A stretch of DNA of 64,000 bases from NCBI RefSeq assembly GCF_015637705.1, contig NZ_JADOBE010000003.1, positions 186,001 through 250,000 on the forward strand, given 5' to 3'. The translations under genes were made by a program, and so were the position numbers. Shown one piece after another: positions 7,710 through 18,911 of the stretch. Positions within the stretch are counted from its first letter, which is position 1, and every line of letters starts with the position of its first letter. The notes under the pieces were generated by a model. The model saw only the letters and a list, made by a program, of their open reading frames with translations. It did no database searches and was not told where the DNA came from. The DNA is from Pseudomonas sp. N040. GTDB taxonomy: Bacteria > Pseudomonadota > Gammaproteobacteria > Pseudomonadales > Pseudomonadaceae.

Positions 7710-7853
7710 TCAGGCGCGCTTGGAGGTCTTTCGGGTTTTTGGCTTGCTGCCGGCGGATTTGTCCTGGTCACCGAGGACGGATTTCAGTGGGCAAATGGAA
7801 AACGCCGGGCATTTCTGGCAACCGGCTACGACAGCGATGGGGCAAAGGGTCAT
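7710..7853 (-). CDS. Small Cys-rich hypothetical protein (47 aa)
   Basis: The start at 7853 follows CAGGAG with good spacing; a longer in-frame reading from 7925 has no such site. The product opens MTLCPIAVVAGCQKCPAF and has four cysteines at positions 4, 12, 15 and 21 (C-X7-C-X2-C-X5-C), then a charged Lys/Ser-rich tail. I recall similar short proteins in Pseudomonas genomes. The Cys spacing suggests metal or Fe-S binding, but no function is known. The adjacent gene upstream on this strand is a DUF4197 protein. Confidence 0.65.
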   Translation of the reverse strand: MTLCPIAVVAGCQKCPAFSICPLKSVLGDQDKSAGSKPKTRKTSKRA

Positions 7854-7961
7854 GGTAGTTCTCCTGGGTGCCGCGCGAGTAAGACAGGGATGAAGCCTTC
7901 CAATTAACGCACAGCTGGTCGTCACATTCGATCACTTAGTGATCCACGCGACGCGGCCAGG

Positions 7962-8639
7962 CTATTGCGCGCCAAATACCTTTTTCGCCAGGCTGGTGGC
8001 GGCTGCTGCCGGGTTGTCGCGAATCCTGGCCTCTTCCGTGGCAATCATGGCGAACAGGCCGTCGAGGGTCTTCTCGGTCACATAGTTCTCGATGTTGGCA
8101 TCCTTGGCATCCAGTACGCCGAAACTGGCCGCCTGTCCGGCAAAGCTGTTGTATTGCCTGGCCAGGCCGACCTGGTCGGTAGCCTGCTTGACGATCGGCA
8201 GGAAGCTGGCGCGCAGTTGCTCGCGGCTGCTCTTGTTGAGGTACTGGGTGGCGGCATCGTCTGGCCCGGTGAGAATGCCCTTGGCGTCCTGCACGGACAT
8301 CTTTTTCACCGCCGTGGTCAGCAAGGCCTGTGCCTGCGGCACGGCGAGTTCGGCGGCGCGATTCATGCTGTCTTCCAGCTGTTCGACCTCGGCGCCCATG
8401 CCCATCATCTTCATGCTGCTGGCGACCTTGGCCAGCTTGCCCGGCAGTTCGATGCGCACCGCCGGGTTGTCGTTGAAGCCGCCGGGCTTGCCCAGCTGCG
8501 TCACCGCCAGGGCGATCCCCTGGTCCAGTGCCTGCTTGAGGGCGGTGCCGGTATCCTGCTGGCTGATATCCGCCAGTGACGCTGCGTGGGCGTGAAAGCA
8601 CAGCAGCAGACTGGCAAGGGCTAGGGCTGGTCGACGCAT
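7962..8639 (-). CDS. DUF4197 domain-containing secreted protein
   Basis: A 225-aa protein with a typical signal peptide (MRRPALALASLLLCFHAHA, cleavage near residue 19-20), so it is likely periplasmic. The mature part carries the DUF4197 blocks: DTGTALKQALDQGIALAV, a GGFNDNPAVRIELPGKL stretch, a central ILTGPDDAATQYLNKSSREQL and a C-terminal EKTLDGLFAMIATEEARIR. The family is mainly helical and uncharacterised. It lies 67 bases downstream of the plsB stop on the same strand. Confidence 0.88.
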   Translation of the reverse strand: MRRPALALASLLLCFHAHAASLADISQQDTGTALKQALDQGIALAVTQLGKPGGFNDNPAVRIELPGKLAKVASSMKMMGMGAEVEQLEDSMNRAAELAVPQAQALLTTAVKKMSVQDAKGILTGPDDAATQYLNKSSREQLRASFLPIVKQATDQVGLARQYNSFAGQAASFGVLDAKDANIENYVTEKTLDGLFAMIATEEARIRDNPAAAATSLAKKVFGAQ

Positions 8640-8706
8640 GATTGGTTCCTCGGTGCAAGGTTAGGGTAACGGCGCCGTGCGGATCTGCGCCCGGCCTGCG
8701 CCGTGG

Positions 8707-11181
8707 CTAGGCGCCGGTGGCGGGCGGGACCGTGGTCACCTGGCGGATCGACAGGCGGATTTCCGCCGACAGCAGGCGCAGGGCGGCACCTTCGACCATT
8801 GCCTCCAGTTGTGCGTGGTAGCCAAGCTTGCCGGCGGTGTCCAGGCTGACCACCTGCTGTTCGAGCAGCGACTGGATGAAGTGCCGGAACAGGCTCTTGT
8901 CGAAGAACTCCGGGGCGTTGAGGCCATGCAGGATCGACAGGCGCTGGGCCATGACCGTGCAGAGGTCTTCGAGTGCTTCCGCGCTGAGACTGTTCTGTCC
9001 GCCATTCAGCAACAAGGCCATGGCCATGTAGAAGCGCTGCAGTGTCTGCAGGATAGCGCGGGACAGCAGGGTCAGCATGACGAACTGCTGGGAGCTGGGA
9101 GCCGGGCGCACAAAGTCCTGGCCGTCCTGCTGCAGCAGGTCGAACTGGACAAATGCCTGCAGCCACTGGTCGATCACCGCGGGCAGTTCATCCTTCGACC
9201 AGCGCATGAACAGTTCGGCCTGCAGGTAGGGATACAGCGCCTCGACGTACTGCTGGATTTCTTCGCGGCTGACGCGCTCGCTGTTCTGGAAGAAGCTGGC
9301 GAGCAGGGCCGGCAGGGCAAACATGTGCAGCACGTTGTTGCGGTAGTAGGTCATCAGTACCGCATTCTGCTCCTTCAGGTAGAGGATCTTGCCCAGGGCG
9401 TCTGCCTGCACGGCGAGCAGGTCCATGCTCACCACGTAATCGATCAGCGCCTCGCCGTCACCCTGCGGCAGGGTCGCATGCGGCGAATAGGGCACCTGGC
9501 GCTGCAATGCCAGAAACAGTTCGAGCACCTGCACCAGGCTGGCCTGATCCAGCGCCAGGCGGCTGGTGGAAAGCAGGGCCAGGGCGACCATGTTCACCGG
9601 GTTGATCGCGGCGGCATCGTTGAGGTGACGGGCAATCTGCTCGCCCAGCCGGTTGGTTGCCTGGCCCAGCCAGTCCGGCCGGTAGTCCGCAGCGGACGGC
9701 TGCTTGCGCCAGTCGGGTTGCTGCTGGTCGAGAAAGGCATTCAGGCGGATCGGCTGGCCAAAGTTCACTGCCACCGCACCGAAGCGCAGCTTGAGTGCGG
9801 AGAGCACCTTGAAGATGTCGAAGATCGACTCCTTCTTCTTGCTCGCGCCGCGCAGCTCACCCAGGTAAGTGCGCCCTTCGAGCACCCGTTCGTAGCCGAT
9901 GTAGACCGGGATGAACACGATCGGCAGGCGCGAGGTGCGCAGGTAGCTGCTCAGGGTCATGGCCAGCATGCCGGTTTTCGGTTGCAGCATGCGTCCGGTG
10001 CGCGAGCGGCCGCCCTCGACAAAGTACTCCACCGGGAAGCCGCGGCTGAACAGGGTGTGCAGGTACTGGTTGAACACCGCGGTGTACAGGGGGTTGCCCT
10101 TGAAGGTGCGGCGCATGAAAAACGCCCCGCCACGCCGCAACAGGCCGCCGATCAGCGGCATGTTGAGGTTGATGCCGGCAGCGATGTGTGGCGGAGTCAG
10201 CCCGTTGCGAAACAGCAGGTAGGACAGCAGCAGGTAATCGATATGGCTGCGGTGGCAGGGCACGTAGATCACCTCATGGCCCTGGGCGGCTTCCTGCACC
10301 TGCTCGAGATGGCTGACCTTGATGCCTTCGTAGAGCTTGTTCCAGAACCAGGTCAGCAGCGTTTCGAGGAAGCGGATGGTCGCGTAGCTATAGTCCGAGG
10401 CGATTTCGTTGGCGTACTTCAAGGCCTGGCGGCGTGCCTTGTCGAGGCTGATGCCATCCACCTCGACCGCGTCGGCGATGGCCTGGCTTACCGGCGCTTC
10501 GTCGATCAGGCCCTGCACCAGGGTGCGCCGGTGCGACAGGTCGGGACCGATCACTGCGGTCTTCAGGTTGCGGAAGTGCACGCGCAGGACGCGCTGGACC
10601 ATGCGCAGGGTGCGTTCGCGGCCCTTGCTCTGCTCGACCAGCTGGCGCAGCTGGATGGGCGCGGAAAACTGCACGCGGGTCTTGCGGCCGAAAATGATGA
10701 TGTTGAGCAGTTTGCGCAGGCGTCCGGTGACTGCCCAGTTATCGGCAAACAGCAGTTTCCACGGGCTGGTTTCGCGATCGGGGGACTGACCCCAGAACAC
10801 GCTGACCGGGACGATCTGCGCATCGCTCTGGGCGTCCTGCTCGATAGTGGCGAGCAGTTGCACCAGGGTCGGCGAGCTGCCGTGCTTCTCCTGGCGGCCC
10901 AGCCAGTCGCCTTCGGGGCTCAGGTAGAAATATGCCCTGGATTGTGCGCCGGCACCGATCTGTACCGGCCGTACCGGCCTGGGCAACCCGGCCTGGCGAC
11001 ATTCATGGTCGACGACCGCGAGATCGCTGAGCGACTGCCGTGGCAGCACGTAGATGACTGGCTTGTCCGCCTCCAGCTTGAGGGCAAAGGCCGGCTGATT
11101 GATGGTTTCCGAGCGCACCCAGAGGTACAGGAGACGGCGCAGGCTGCTGAACAGGAGGCGACGGACAGGGGAGCGGGTCAT
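8707..11181 (-). CDS. plsB: Glycerol-3-phosphate 1-O-acyltransferase
   Basis: An 824-aa membrane-associated acyltransferase that puts the first acyl chain on sn-glycerol-3-phosphate using acyl-ACP or acyl-CoA, the entry step to phospholipids. The acyltransferase H-X4-D motif is seen as [13 protein letters not shown] in the central third, followed by [25 protein letters not shown] and [13 protein letters not shown], the four conserved PlsB blocks in order. Length fits the family (about 800-830 aa). It is divergent from the ABC transporter cluster, as in other Pseudomonas where plsB precedes the same cluster. Confidence 0.96.
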   Translation of the reverse strand: MTRSPVRRLLFSSLRRLLYLWVRSETINQPAFALKLEADKPVIYVLPRQSLSDLAVVDHECRQAGLPRPVRPVQIGAGAQSRAYFYLSPEGDWLGRQEKHGSSPTLVQLLATIEQDAQSDAQIVPVSVFWGQSPDRETSPWKLLFADNWAVTGRLRKLLNIIIFGRKTRVQFSAPIQLRQLVEQSKGRERTLRMVQRVLRVHFRNLKTAVIGPDLSHRRTLVQGLIDEAPVSQAIADAVEVDGISLDKARRQALKYANEIASDYSYATIRFLETLLTWFWNKLYEGIKVSHLEQVQEAAQGHEVIYVPCHRSHIDYLLLSYLLFRNGLTPPHIAAGINLNMPLIGGLLRRGGAFFMRRTFKGNPLYTAVFNQYLHTLFSRGFPVEYFVEGGRSRTGRMLQPKTGMLAMTLSSYLRTSRLPIVFIPVYIGYERVLEGRTYLGELRGASKKKESIFDIFKVLSALKLRFGAVAVNFGQPIRLNAFLDQQQPDWRKQPSAADYRPDWLGQATNRLGEQIARHLNDAAAINPVNMVALALLSTSRLALDQASLVQVLELFLALQRQVPYSPHATLPQGDGEALIDYVVSMDLLAVQADALGKILYLKEQNAVLMTYYRNNVLHMFALPALLASFFQNSERVSREEIQQYVEALYPYLQAELFMRWSKDELPAVIDQWLQAFVQFDLLQQDGQDFVRPAPSSQQFVMLTLLSRAILQTLQRFYMAMALLLNGGQNSLSAEALEDLCTVMAQRLSILHGLNAPEFFDKSLFRHFIQSLLEQQVVSLDTAGKLGYHAQLEAMVEGAALRLLSAEIRLSIRQVTTVPPATGA

Positions 11182-11301
11182 GGGGCCTCGATGTGTTGTG
11201 AAGGCAGATGCGCGGACGCGCGGGCAACGCTAGTGTGCCGCAATCGCCGGGCACGGGCAAAATGCGGTAAAAAATCCGCCGGCAGCGCCCGTCCTTTTGT
11301 C

Positions 11302-11331
11302 TTGCGTTGCCAGTGGCAGGCTACATATAGT
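11302..11331 (+). promoter_or_regulatory. Candidate sigma-70 promoter of the ABC transporter cluster
   Basis: TTGCGT at 11302-11307 and TATAGT at 11326-11331 are separated by 18 bases, 64 bases before the ATPase start. It lies in the divergent gap between plsB and the ABC genes. Prediction from sequence only. Confidence 0.45.
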
Positions 11332-11395
11332 CCGCCAGCATTTTCAGCGTCGCCGCCAGGGTCTGGCCGGGGACTGGTCTGTCAGGTGAGAGTAG

Positions 11396-12319
11396 ATGAT
11401 CGAAATAAGCAAGCTGACCAAGCGCTTTGCGCAGCATACGGCGGTGGATGACCTGTCGTTCCGGGTTGCCCCCGGCGAGGTGCTGGGGTTTCTCGGGCCC
11501 AATGGTGCCGGCAAGTCCACCACCATGAAGATGCTGACCGGCTTTCTGGCGCCGACGTCGGGCACCGCCAGCGTGTTCGGCGCGGATATCCGCAGCCGCA
11601 CCCTCGAGGTGCAGCGGCAGATCGGCTACCTGCCGGAGGGCGCGCCCTGCTATGGCGACATGACGGTGCGCGGCTTCCTCGACTTCATCGCCGCAGTCCG
11701 CGGTTTTCGCGGCGCGCAAATGCGCCAGCGGGTCGACCGCGTACTGGCCCTGCTCGAGCTGGCGCCGGTGCAGCGGCAAAGCATCGACACCCTGTCCAAG
11801 GGCTTCAAGCGGCGTGTCGGGCTGGCCCAGGCCATCCTGCATGACCCGCAGGTGCTGATCCTCGACGAGCCCACCGACGGCCTCGACCCGAACCAGAAGC
11901 ATCAGGTGCGGCAGCTGATCAAGAGTCTGGCGCAGGACAAGATCGTGATCATCTCTACCCACATTCTCGAGGAAGTCAGCGCGGTCTGTAGCCGCGCGGT
12001 GATCATCGCCCAGGGGCGGCTGGTGGCCGATGGCACACCGTTCGAGCTGGAATGCCGCTCGCGCTACCACCAGGCGGTGTCGCTGGTCAGTGATGCGCCG
12101 CTGGATCAGGCCGCGCTGGCGGGCCTGCCGGGGGTGGCCGGGGTCGAAGTCAACGCGCGCGAACACAGCCTGACCGTGCTGGCCAGGCCGGGGGCGGTGA
12201 TCTTCCCGCAGGTCAATGAACTGGTGCGCGTGCGCGGCTGGGCAATCAAGGAGCTGGATGTGGAGCGCGGCCGGCTGGATGAAGTGTTCCGCAGCCTGAC
12301 CCGGGGGGAAGTGGCATGA
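11396..12319 (+). CDS. ABC transporter ATP-binding protein (GldA-like)
   Basis: A 307-aa ABC-2-type ATPase. Walker A GPNGAGKST is at about residue 38, the signature region reads LSKGFKRRVGLAQ, and Walker B is VLILDEPTDGLDP, followed by the H-loop ISTHILEEV. The extra C-terminal domain of about 80 residues is common in GldA/CcmA-type ATPases. It overlaps the permease gene by four bases (ATGA) and is the first gene of a three-gene unit with permease and GldG-like subunits. The transported substrate is unknown. Confidence 0.92.
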   Translation: MIEISKLTKRFAQHTAVDDLSFRVAPGEVLGFLGPNGAGKSTTMKMLTGFLAPTSGTASVFGADIRSRTLEVQRQIGYLPEGAPCYGDMTVRGFLDFIAAVRGFRGAQMRQRVDRVLALLELAPVQRQSIDTLSKGFKRRVGLAQAILHDPQVLILDEPTDGLDPNQKHQVRQLIKSLAQDKIVIISTHILEEVSAVCSRAVIIAQGRLVADGTPFELECRSRYHQAVSLVSDAPLDQAALAGLPGVAGVEVNAREHSLTVLARPGAVIFPQVNELVRVRGWAIKELDVERGRLDEVFRSLTRGEVA

Positions 12320-13050
12320 GGCAGTTGCCGGTAGTCTTCAAGCGCGAGCTGGCGAGCTATTTCGCCACCCCGCTGGCGTATGTGTTCATCGTCATGTTCC
12401 TGGTCCTGTCCAGCGTGTTCACCTTCTACCTGGGCGGCTTCTACGAGCGCGGCCAGGCCGACCTGGCACCGTTCTTCGACTTCCATATCTGGCTCTACCT
12501 GTTGCTGATGCCGGCGATTGCCATGCGCCTGTGGGCCGAGGAGCGCAAGTCCGGCACCCTCGAGCTGCTGATGACCCTGCCGATCAGTCGCTTCGAGGCG
12601 GTCACCGGCAAGTTCATGGCGGCCTGGGTGTTCGCCGGCCTCGGCCTGCTGCTGACCTTCCCGCTGGTGCTGACGGTGAATTACCTGGGCGACCCGGACA
12701 ACGGCGCGCTGGCCACGGCCTACCTCGGCAGCTGGCTGCTGGCCGGCGCCTATCTGGCGATCGGCTCGTGCATGTCGGCGCTGGCGAAGAATCAGGTGAT
12801 TGCCTTCATCCTGGCCATGAGCCTGAGCTTCCTGTTCATCGTCAGCGGCCTGCCGATGGTGCTCGACCTGTTCAGTGGCTGGGCGCCGCAGTGGCTGGTC
12901 GACGGGATTGCCTCGCTGAGCTTCCTGACCCGCTTCACGGCGATCAGCAATGGCGTGATCGACCTGCGCGACCTGCTGTTCTTTGTCACCCTGATTGCCG
13001 CCTGGCTGGCGGCCACGGCGGTGGTAATCGATATGAAGAAGGCTGACTGA
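12316..13050 (+). CDS. ABC-2 type transporter permease
   Basis: A 244-aa permease with six hydrophobic segments and the ABC-2 layout: a short cytoplasmic N-terminus (KRELASYFATPLAYVFIV), a conserved WAEERKSGTLELLMTLPI loop after the second helix, and a C-terminal helix ending KKAD. The EERKSGTLE loop is a coupling-region hallmark of GldF/YhaP-type permeases. Start and stop overlap or abut the neighbours (four-base overlap with the ATPase, three bases before the GldG-like gene), so all three subunits are translated together. Confidence 0.92.
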   Translation: MRQLPVVFKRELASYFATPLAYVFIVMFLVLSSVFTFYLGGFYERGQADLAPFFDFHIWLYLLLMPAIAMRLWAEERKSGTLELLMTLPISRFEAVTGKFMAAWVFAGLGLLLTFPLVLTVNYLGDPDNGALATAYLGSWLLAGAYLAIGSCMSALAKNQVIAFILAMSLSFLFIVSGLPMVLDLFSGWAPQWLVDGIASLSFLTRFTAISNGVIDLRDLLFFVTLIAAWLAATAVVIDMKKAD

Positions 13051-13052
13051 GC

Positions 13053-14885
13053 ATGAAGAAACTGATGTATTCCGGCGCCGGCCTGCTGGCCATCGCCGTG
13101 GCCTTTGTGGCGTTCAACCTGCTGTCCAGCCAGACCATCACCCAGGCCCGGCTCGACCTGACCGAGCAGCAGCTGTACACCACCTCCGAGGGCACCCGGC
13201 GCATCCTCGCCAGCCTGCCGGAGCCGGTCGAGCTGTACCTGTTCTTCTCCGACAAGGCGGCCCGCGATCTGGTGCCGTTGCGCAACTATGCGCGGCGTGT
13301 CGAGGAAATGCTGCGCGCCTACGAGCGCGAGGCCAACGGCAAGATTCGCCTGCACATCGTCGATCCCGAACCGTTTTCCGAGGAAGAAGACCAGGCCGCC
13401 GAATACGGCCTGCAGGGCGTGCCGCTGAACCAGGGCGGCGACCAGCTGTACTTCGGCCTGGTCGGCACCAGCGGTGCGGACAACCGCCAGGTCATCCCGT
13501 TCTTTTCCCCCGAGCAGGAAGAGTTTCTCGAGTACGAAGTCAGCCGCCTGCTGCAGAGCCTGGCGCAGCCGCAGCAAGCAGTGGTCGGCCTGCTCAGCGG
13601 CTTGCCGCTGACCGGTGGTTTTGATCCGCAAACCCGCCAGCCGGCTTCGGCGTGGATGGTGCTGGAGGAGATTCGCCAGCAGTTCCAGGTGGAAAGCCTG
13701 AAAGCCGGCATCGACCAGATCCCCGCGCAGGTATCGGTGCTGATGCTGGTTCACCCCAAGGGTCTGCCGGATGCCAGCCTGTATGCCATTGACCAGTTCG
13801 TCCTGCGTGGCGGCAAGCTGCTGGTATTCGTCGACCCGCTCAGCGAGGCCGACCATTCGCTGCCCATGCTGCCGGGCGAGCCGGCGCTGCGCGATTCCGA
13901 TCTCGCCACGCTGTTCAAGGCCTGGGGACTGCAGCTGCTGCCGGGCAAGGTGCTGGCCGATGGCGCCTATGCGCTGACGGTGCAGGCCGGTGCAGAGCAG
14001 AATCAGGTGCGCCACCCGGGCTGGCTGAGCCTGCCCAAGACCGCGCTGGGCCAGGATGACGTGGTCACCGCCGGGCTGGAAACCCTGACCCTGGCCACCG
14101 CCGGCATTCTCGAGCCGCTGCCGGGTGCCAGCACGCGCTTCGTGCCGCTGCTGCAGAGTTCCGCCTACGCCATGCCGGTGGATGTCACCCGCTTCGAGAA
14201 CCTGAGCAACCCGGAAACCCTGTTTCGCGAGCTCAAGCCCAGCGGCGAGCGCTACACCCTGGCAGCCAGGGTCAGCGGGCCGGCCAAGTCGGCTTACCCG
14301 GCGGGGATCGAAGGGATCAAGGATGGCCTGCAGGCGGCGGACAGCATCAACGTCATCGTGGTGGCCGATACCGACCTGCTCAGCGATCGCATGTGGGTGC
14401 AGGTGCAGGACTTCTTCGGCCAGCGCATTCCGCAGCCGTGGGCCGACAACGCGACCTTCACCATCAATGCCCTGGACAACCTGAGCGGCAGCGATGCGCT
14501 GATCAGCGTGCGCTCGCGCGGGCGTTTCAGCCGGCCGTTCGACGTGGTCACGACGTTGCAGCGCGAGGCGGAAAGCCGCTTCCGCCAGAAGGAAGAGGAA
14601 CTGCAGCAGCGCCTGGCGGAAACCGACCAGAAGCTGGCGGAGCTGCAGACTGCCCAGGACCCGGAAAAGACCCTCGAGCTGACGGCCGAGCAGCAGGCCG
14701 CCGTGCAGCAGTTCCTGCAGGAGAAGGTCAGGTTGCGCAAGGAGCTGCGCGAAGTACGCTTCCAGCTCAACGCCGATATCGACGCGCTGGGGCGCACCCT
14801 CAAGCTGCTCAACATCGTGCTGGTGCCGGCGCTGCTGACGTTGCTGGTGCTGGGCCTGTGGCTGTGGCGCCGGCGGCGGCACTGA
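13053..14885 (+). CDS. GldG family protein (ABC-type uncharacterised transport system, periplasmic-facing subunit)
   Basis: A 610-aa protein with an N-terminal transmembrane helix (about residues 7-28), a large soluble domain with the GldG features LDLTEQQLYTTSEGTRRIL and LYLFFSDKAARDLVPLRNY, a long C-terminal coiled coil (about residues 505-575, Glu/Gln/Arg heptads) and a last transmembrane helix before RRRRH. It works with the ATPase and permease in an ABC system of unknown substrate. In other Pseudomonas a DUF4340 protein usually follows; here the next sequence is a hairpin repeat and then an opposite-strand gene, so that partner is missing. Confidence 0.9.
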   Translation: MKKLMYSGAGLLAIAVAFVAFNLLSSQTITQARLDLTEQQLYTTSEGTRRILASLPEPVELYLFFSDKAARDLVPLRNYARRVEEMLRAYEREANGKIRLHIVDPEPFSEEEDQAAEYGLQGVPLNQGGDQLYFGLVGTSGADNRQVIPFFSPEQEEFLEYEVSRLLQSLAQPQQAVVGLLSGLPLTGGFDPQTRQPASAWMVLEEIRQQFQVESLKAGIDQIPAQVSVLMLVHPKGLPDASLYAIDQFVLRGGKLLVFVDPLSEADHSLPMLPGEPALRDSDLATLFKAWGLQLLPGKVLADGAYALTVQAGAEQNQVRHPGWLSLPKTALGQDDVVTAGLETLTLATAGILEPLPGASTRFVPLLQSSAYAMPVDVTRFENLSNPETLFRELKPSGERYTLAARVSGPAKSAYPAGIEGIKDGLQAADSINVIVVADTDLLSDRMWVQVQDFFGQRIPQPWADNATFTINALDNLSGSDALISVRSRGRFSRPFDVVTTLQREAESRFRQKEEELQQRLAETDQKLAELQTAQDPEKTLELTAEQQAAVQQFLQEKVRLRKELREVRFQLNADIDALGRTLKLLNIVLVPALLTLLVLGLWLWRRRRH

Positions 14886-14897
14886 TCAGGCTGGTCT

Positions 14898-14921
14898 CCC
14901 TCTCCCGCTGGCGGGAGAGGG
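14898..14921. repeat. GC-rich hairpin repeat after the GldG-like gene
   Basis: CCCTCTCCCGC (14898-14908) pairs with GCGGGAGAGGG (14911-14921) in an 11-bp perfect stem with a minimal loop, followed by TTGGGGAGG. Repeats of this form are common between genes in proteobacteria. It lies 12 bases after the stop codon and could end transcription from either side, although there is no T tract. Confidence 0.7.
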
Positions 14922-14943
14922 TTGGGGAGGGGGCAGGAGGACC

Positions 14944-15323
14944 TCAGCCCGTGCGCCAGACGATGGTTTCCTCGCCATCACTGCTGATACGGATCCAGCT
15001 GTCCGCTTGTTCGTCACTTTCTTCTTCGTCCCAGCCACCCGGGGCGCAGCGGACTTCCACGCCCAGTGCGGCAAACGCGGCGCGGGCGCACTCGAGGTCA
15101 TTGGCCCAGGGCGTGGCGTCACTGTCGAGCAGCAGGCTGTGCCATTTGCCCACGGCCCTGGGCAGCCAGGTCACCGGGATGCTGCCGGCCATGCACTTGT
15201 AGGTCTGGCCTTTTTGCTGCCAGGCCGTGCACGGGCCGATCGCGGTGGCCAGCCAGCTGGCGACCGCGGGATGTTCGGCATCCTTCAGGTAAATCTCGAT
15301 ATCGGGCTGGCGCATGGGCGTTC

Positions 15324-15327
<4 letters not shown>
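14944..15327 (-). CDS. Conserved hypothetical protein (127 aa)
   Basis: The chosen start overlaps the rlmA stop as ATGA, which implies coupled translation; other in-frame starts at 15357 and 15315 are possible. The sequence begins MRTPMRQPDIEIYLKDAEHP, is acidic overall and has KWHSLLLDSDATPWANDLECA and CAPGGWDEEESDEQADSWI segments. It matches my memory of a conserved Pseudomonas hypothetical protein from the same region. No signal peptide, membrane helix or catalytic motif is apparent. Function unknown. Confidence 0.78.
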
Positions 15328-17467
<2,140 letters not shown>

Positions 17468-17518
17468 CTATGCTTTCAGATGTGTCTAGTGCTAGCGAAC
17501 TGATAGAGGAGCACGATC

Positions 17519-18835
17519 ATGTCAGCGAATACTAATGGCAATGGCAATGGCAATGGCAATGGCTGGGCCAGTCAGGCGCTGGCCTGGCTGGAGGAGAATG
17601 GCGGTTATACCCTTGTGGAGGGCACCACCGGCGACGACGACCTGCTGGGCGGCGACGGTAATGACGTGCTGCGCGGCGGGCGGGGTGATGACCAGCTCGA
17701 TGGCGGGGCCGGCTTGTTCAACGTGGTCGACTTTTCCGCACTGAACCGGCGGGTGGTGGTCGATCTGGCGGCGGGTACGGCCAGGGGCGACGGTAACGAC
17801 AGCCTGGTAAATATCGCCGGGGCCATCGGCGGTTCCCGCAGCGACCTGATCCGCGGTGACGCAGCGGACAACCTGCTAGAGGGTGGCAACGGCAACGATC
17901 ACTTGTTCGGTCAAGGCGGCAATGACGTCATCTTTGCCGGTAACGGTAACGACAAGGTGGTTGCCGGTGCTGGTGAGGACGACATCGAGGGCGGTCTGGG
18001 CAACGATAATATCGCTGCGGGCGATGGCGACAATGAAGTCTATGGAGATGCCGGAAACGACAAGATCGTCAGTGGCAGCGGTGCCGATCTGGTCGATGGC
18101 GGTGCAGGGAACGACAACCTTGCGGCCGGTGCGGGTGACAACCAGGTGTACGGTGGTGCCGGCAACGACAAGCTGAGCACCGGCTCGGGCAACGATGTGC
18201 TCGATGGCGGAACCGGAACCGACAAGCTGTTCGGCGGTGGTGGCGATGACACCTATTACGTCGACAGAGCCAGTGACCTGGTCAAGGAAGGTGCCGACCA
18301 GGGTGTCGACACCATCGTTTCGAGCTTTTCCTACAGCCTGAAAAATCTGCCCAATGTGGAAAACCTGACGCTGAGCGATGCTGCGGCCAATCCCGACATC
18401 AACGGCAGCGGTAACGAGGGGGACAACCGCTTGATTGGCAACAGCGGCAATAATCAGCTGGATGGACGCGGAGGCAACGACACGCTGGTCGGTGGTGAGG
18501 GTGCCGATACGCTTACCGGTGGTGCGGGCAACGATATATTCGTGTTCGACAACCTGGCCGTCGGCGGTTTTGACAGCATCACCGATTTCGCCAGCGGGGC
18601 AGACCTGCTGCAACTCGACGCCAGCGTGTTCACGGCCCTGGCCGGTGGCATCAGCGCCGACAACCTGGTCGTGGCGCCGGGTGCCAGCAGCCTGGATGCC
18701 GATGACTACCTGCTGTTCGACAGTACGACGGGGGCCCTGTCCTATGATGCGGATGCCAACGGCGCCGGTGCGGCAGTGCAGATTGCCGTGCTGGGCGTGA
18801 CCAGCCTGAACGCTACGGACTTCTTGCTTGGCTGA
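17519..18835 (+). CDS. RTX-type calcium-binding protein, probable type I secretion substrate
   Basis: A 438-aa protein with no N-terminal signal peptide. It opens MSANT followed by five Asn-Gly pairs, then carries repeated nonapeptides (GGDGNDVLRGG-like, GGxGxDxLx pattern) over most of its length from about residue 45 to 240 and again from about 300 to 345. These fold into Ca2+-binding beta-rolls. The C-terminal part (GNDIFVFDN...FASGADLLQLD) is like the serralysin C-terminal domain, and the end LNATDFLLG resembles type I secretion signals. No ABC/MFP exporter is adjacent. It follows GAGGAG and a 228-base divergent gap from dapE. No catalytic domain is seen, so its role (matrix, adhesion, S-layer-like) is open. 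Confidence 0.88.
   Translation: MSANTNGNGNGNGNGWASQALAWLEENGGYTLVEGTTGDDDLLGGDGNDVLRGGRGDDQLDGGAGLFNVVDFSALNRRVVVDLAAGTARGDGNDSLVNIAGAIGGSRSDLIRGDAADNLLEGGNGNDHLFGQGGNDVIFAGNGNDKVVAGAGEDDIEGGLGNDNIAAGDGDNEVYGDAGNDKIVSGSGADLVDGGAGNDNLAAGAGDNQVYGGAGNDKLSTGSGNDVLDGGTGTDKLFGGGGDDTYYVDRASDLVKEGADQGVDTIVSSFSYSLKNLPNVENLTLSDAAANPDINGSGNEGDNRLIGNSGNNQLDGRGGNDTLVGGEGADTLTGGAGNDIFVFDNLAVGGFDSITDFASGADLLQLDASVFTALAGGISADNLVVAPGASSLDADDYLLFDSTTGALSYDADANGAGAAVQIAVLGVTSLNATDFLLG
17534..17563 (+). repeat. In-frame hexanucleotide repeat (AATGGC, five copies)
   Basis: Five exact copies of AATGGC encode the Asn-Gly run at residues 6-15 of the RTX protein. Because the unit is six bases, changes in copy number would lengthen or shorten the run without shifting the frame. 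Confidence 0.95.
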
Positions 18836-18854
18836 GTAGTTGTGCGGGCAAGCA

Positions 18855-18882
18855 AAAAGGGCTGCCGGAGGCAGCCCTTTTT
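18855..18882. terminator. Bidirectional terminator between the RTX gene and ndvB
   Basis: AAAGGGCTGCC pairs with GGCAGCCCTTT around a short GGA loop, with A-rich sequence on one side and T-rich on the other, so it can end transcription of both converging genes. Confidence 0.9.
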
Positions 18883-18911
18883 GTCGCGGAGCGTGCCGTT
18901 TCGGGCACTGC

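Noticed and set aside
8677..11451. 924-aa frame opposite plsB
   Set aside because: Shadow of plsB; His/Gln/Val-rich composition typical of antisense frames, no family motif.
17519..18835. RTX nonapeptide repeats considered as a CRISPR-like or satellite array
   Set aside because: The repeats are protein-level, variable at DNA level and in one open frame.
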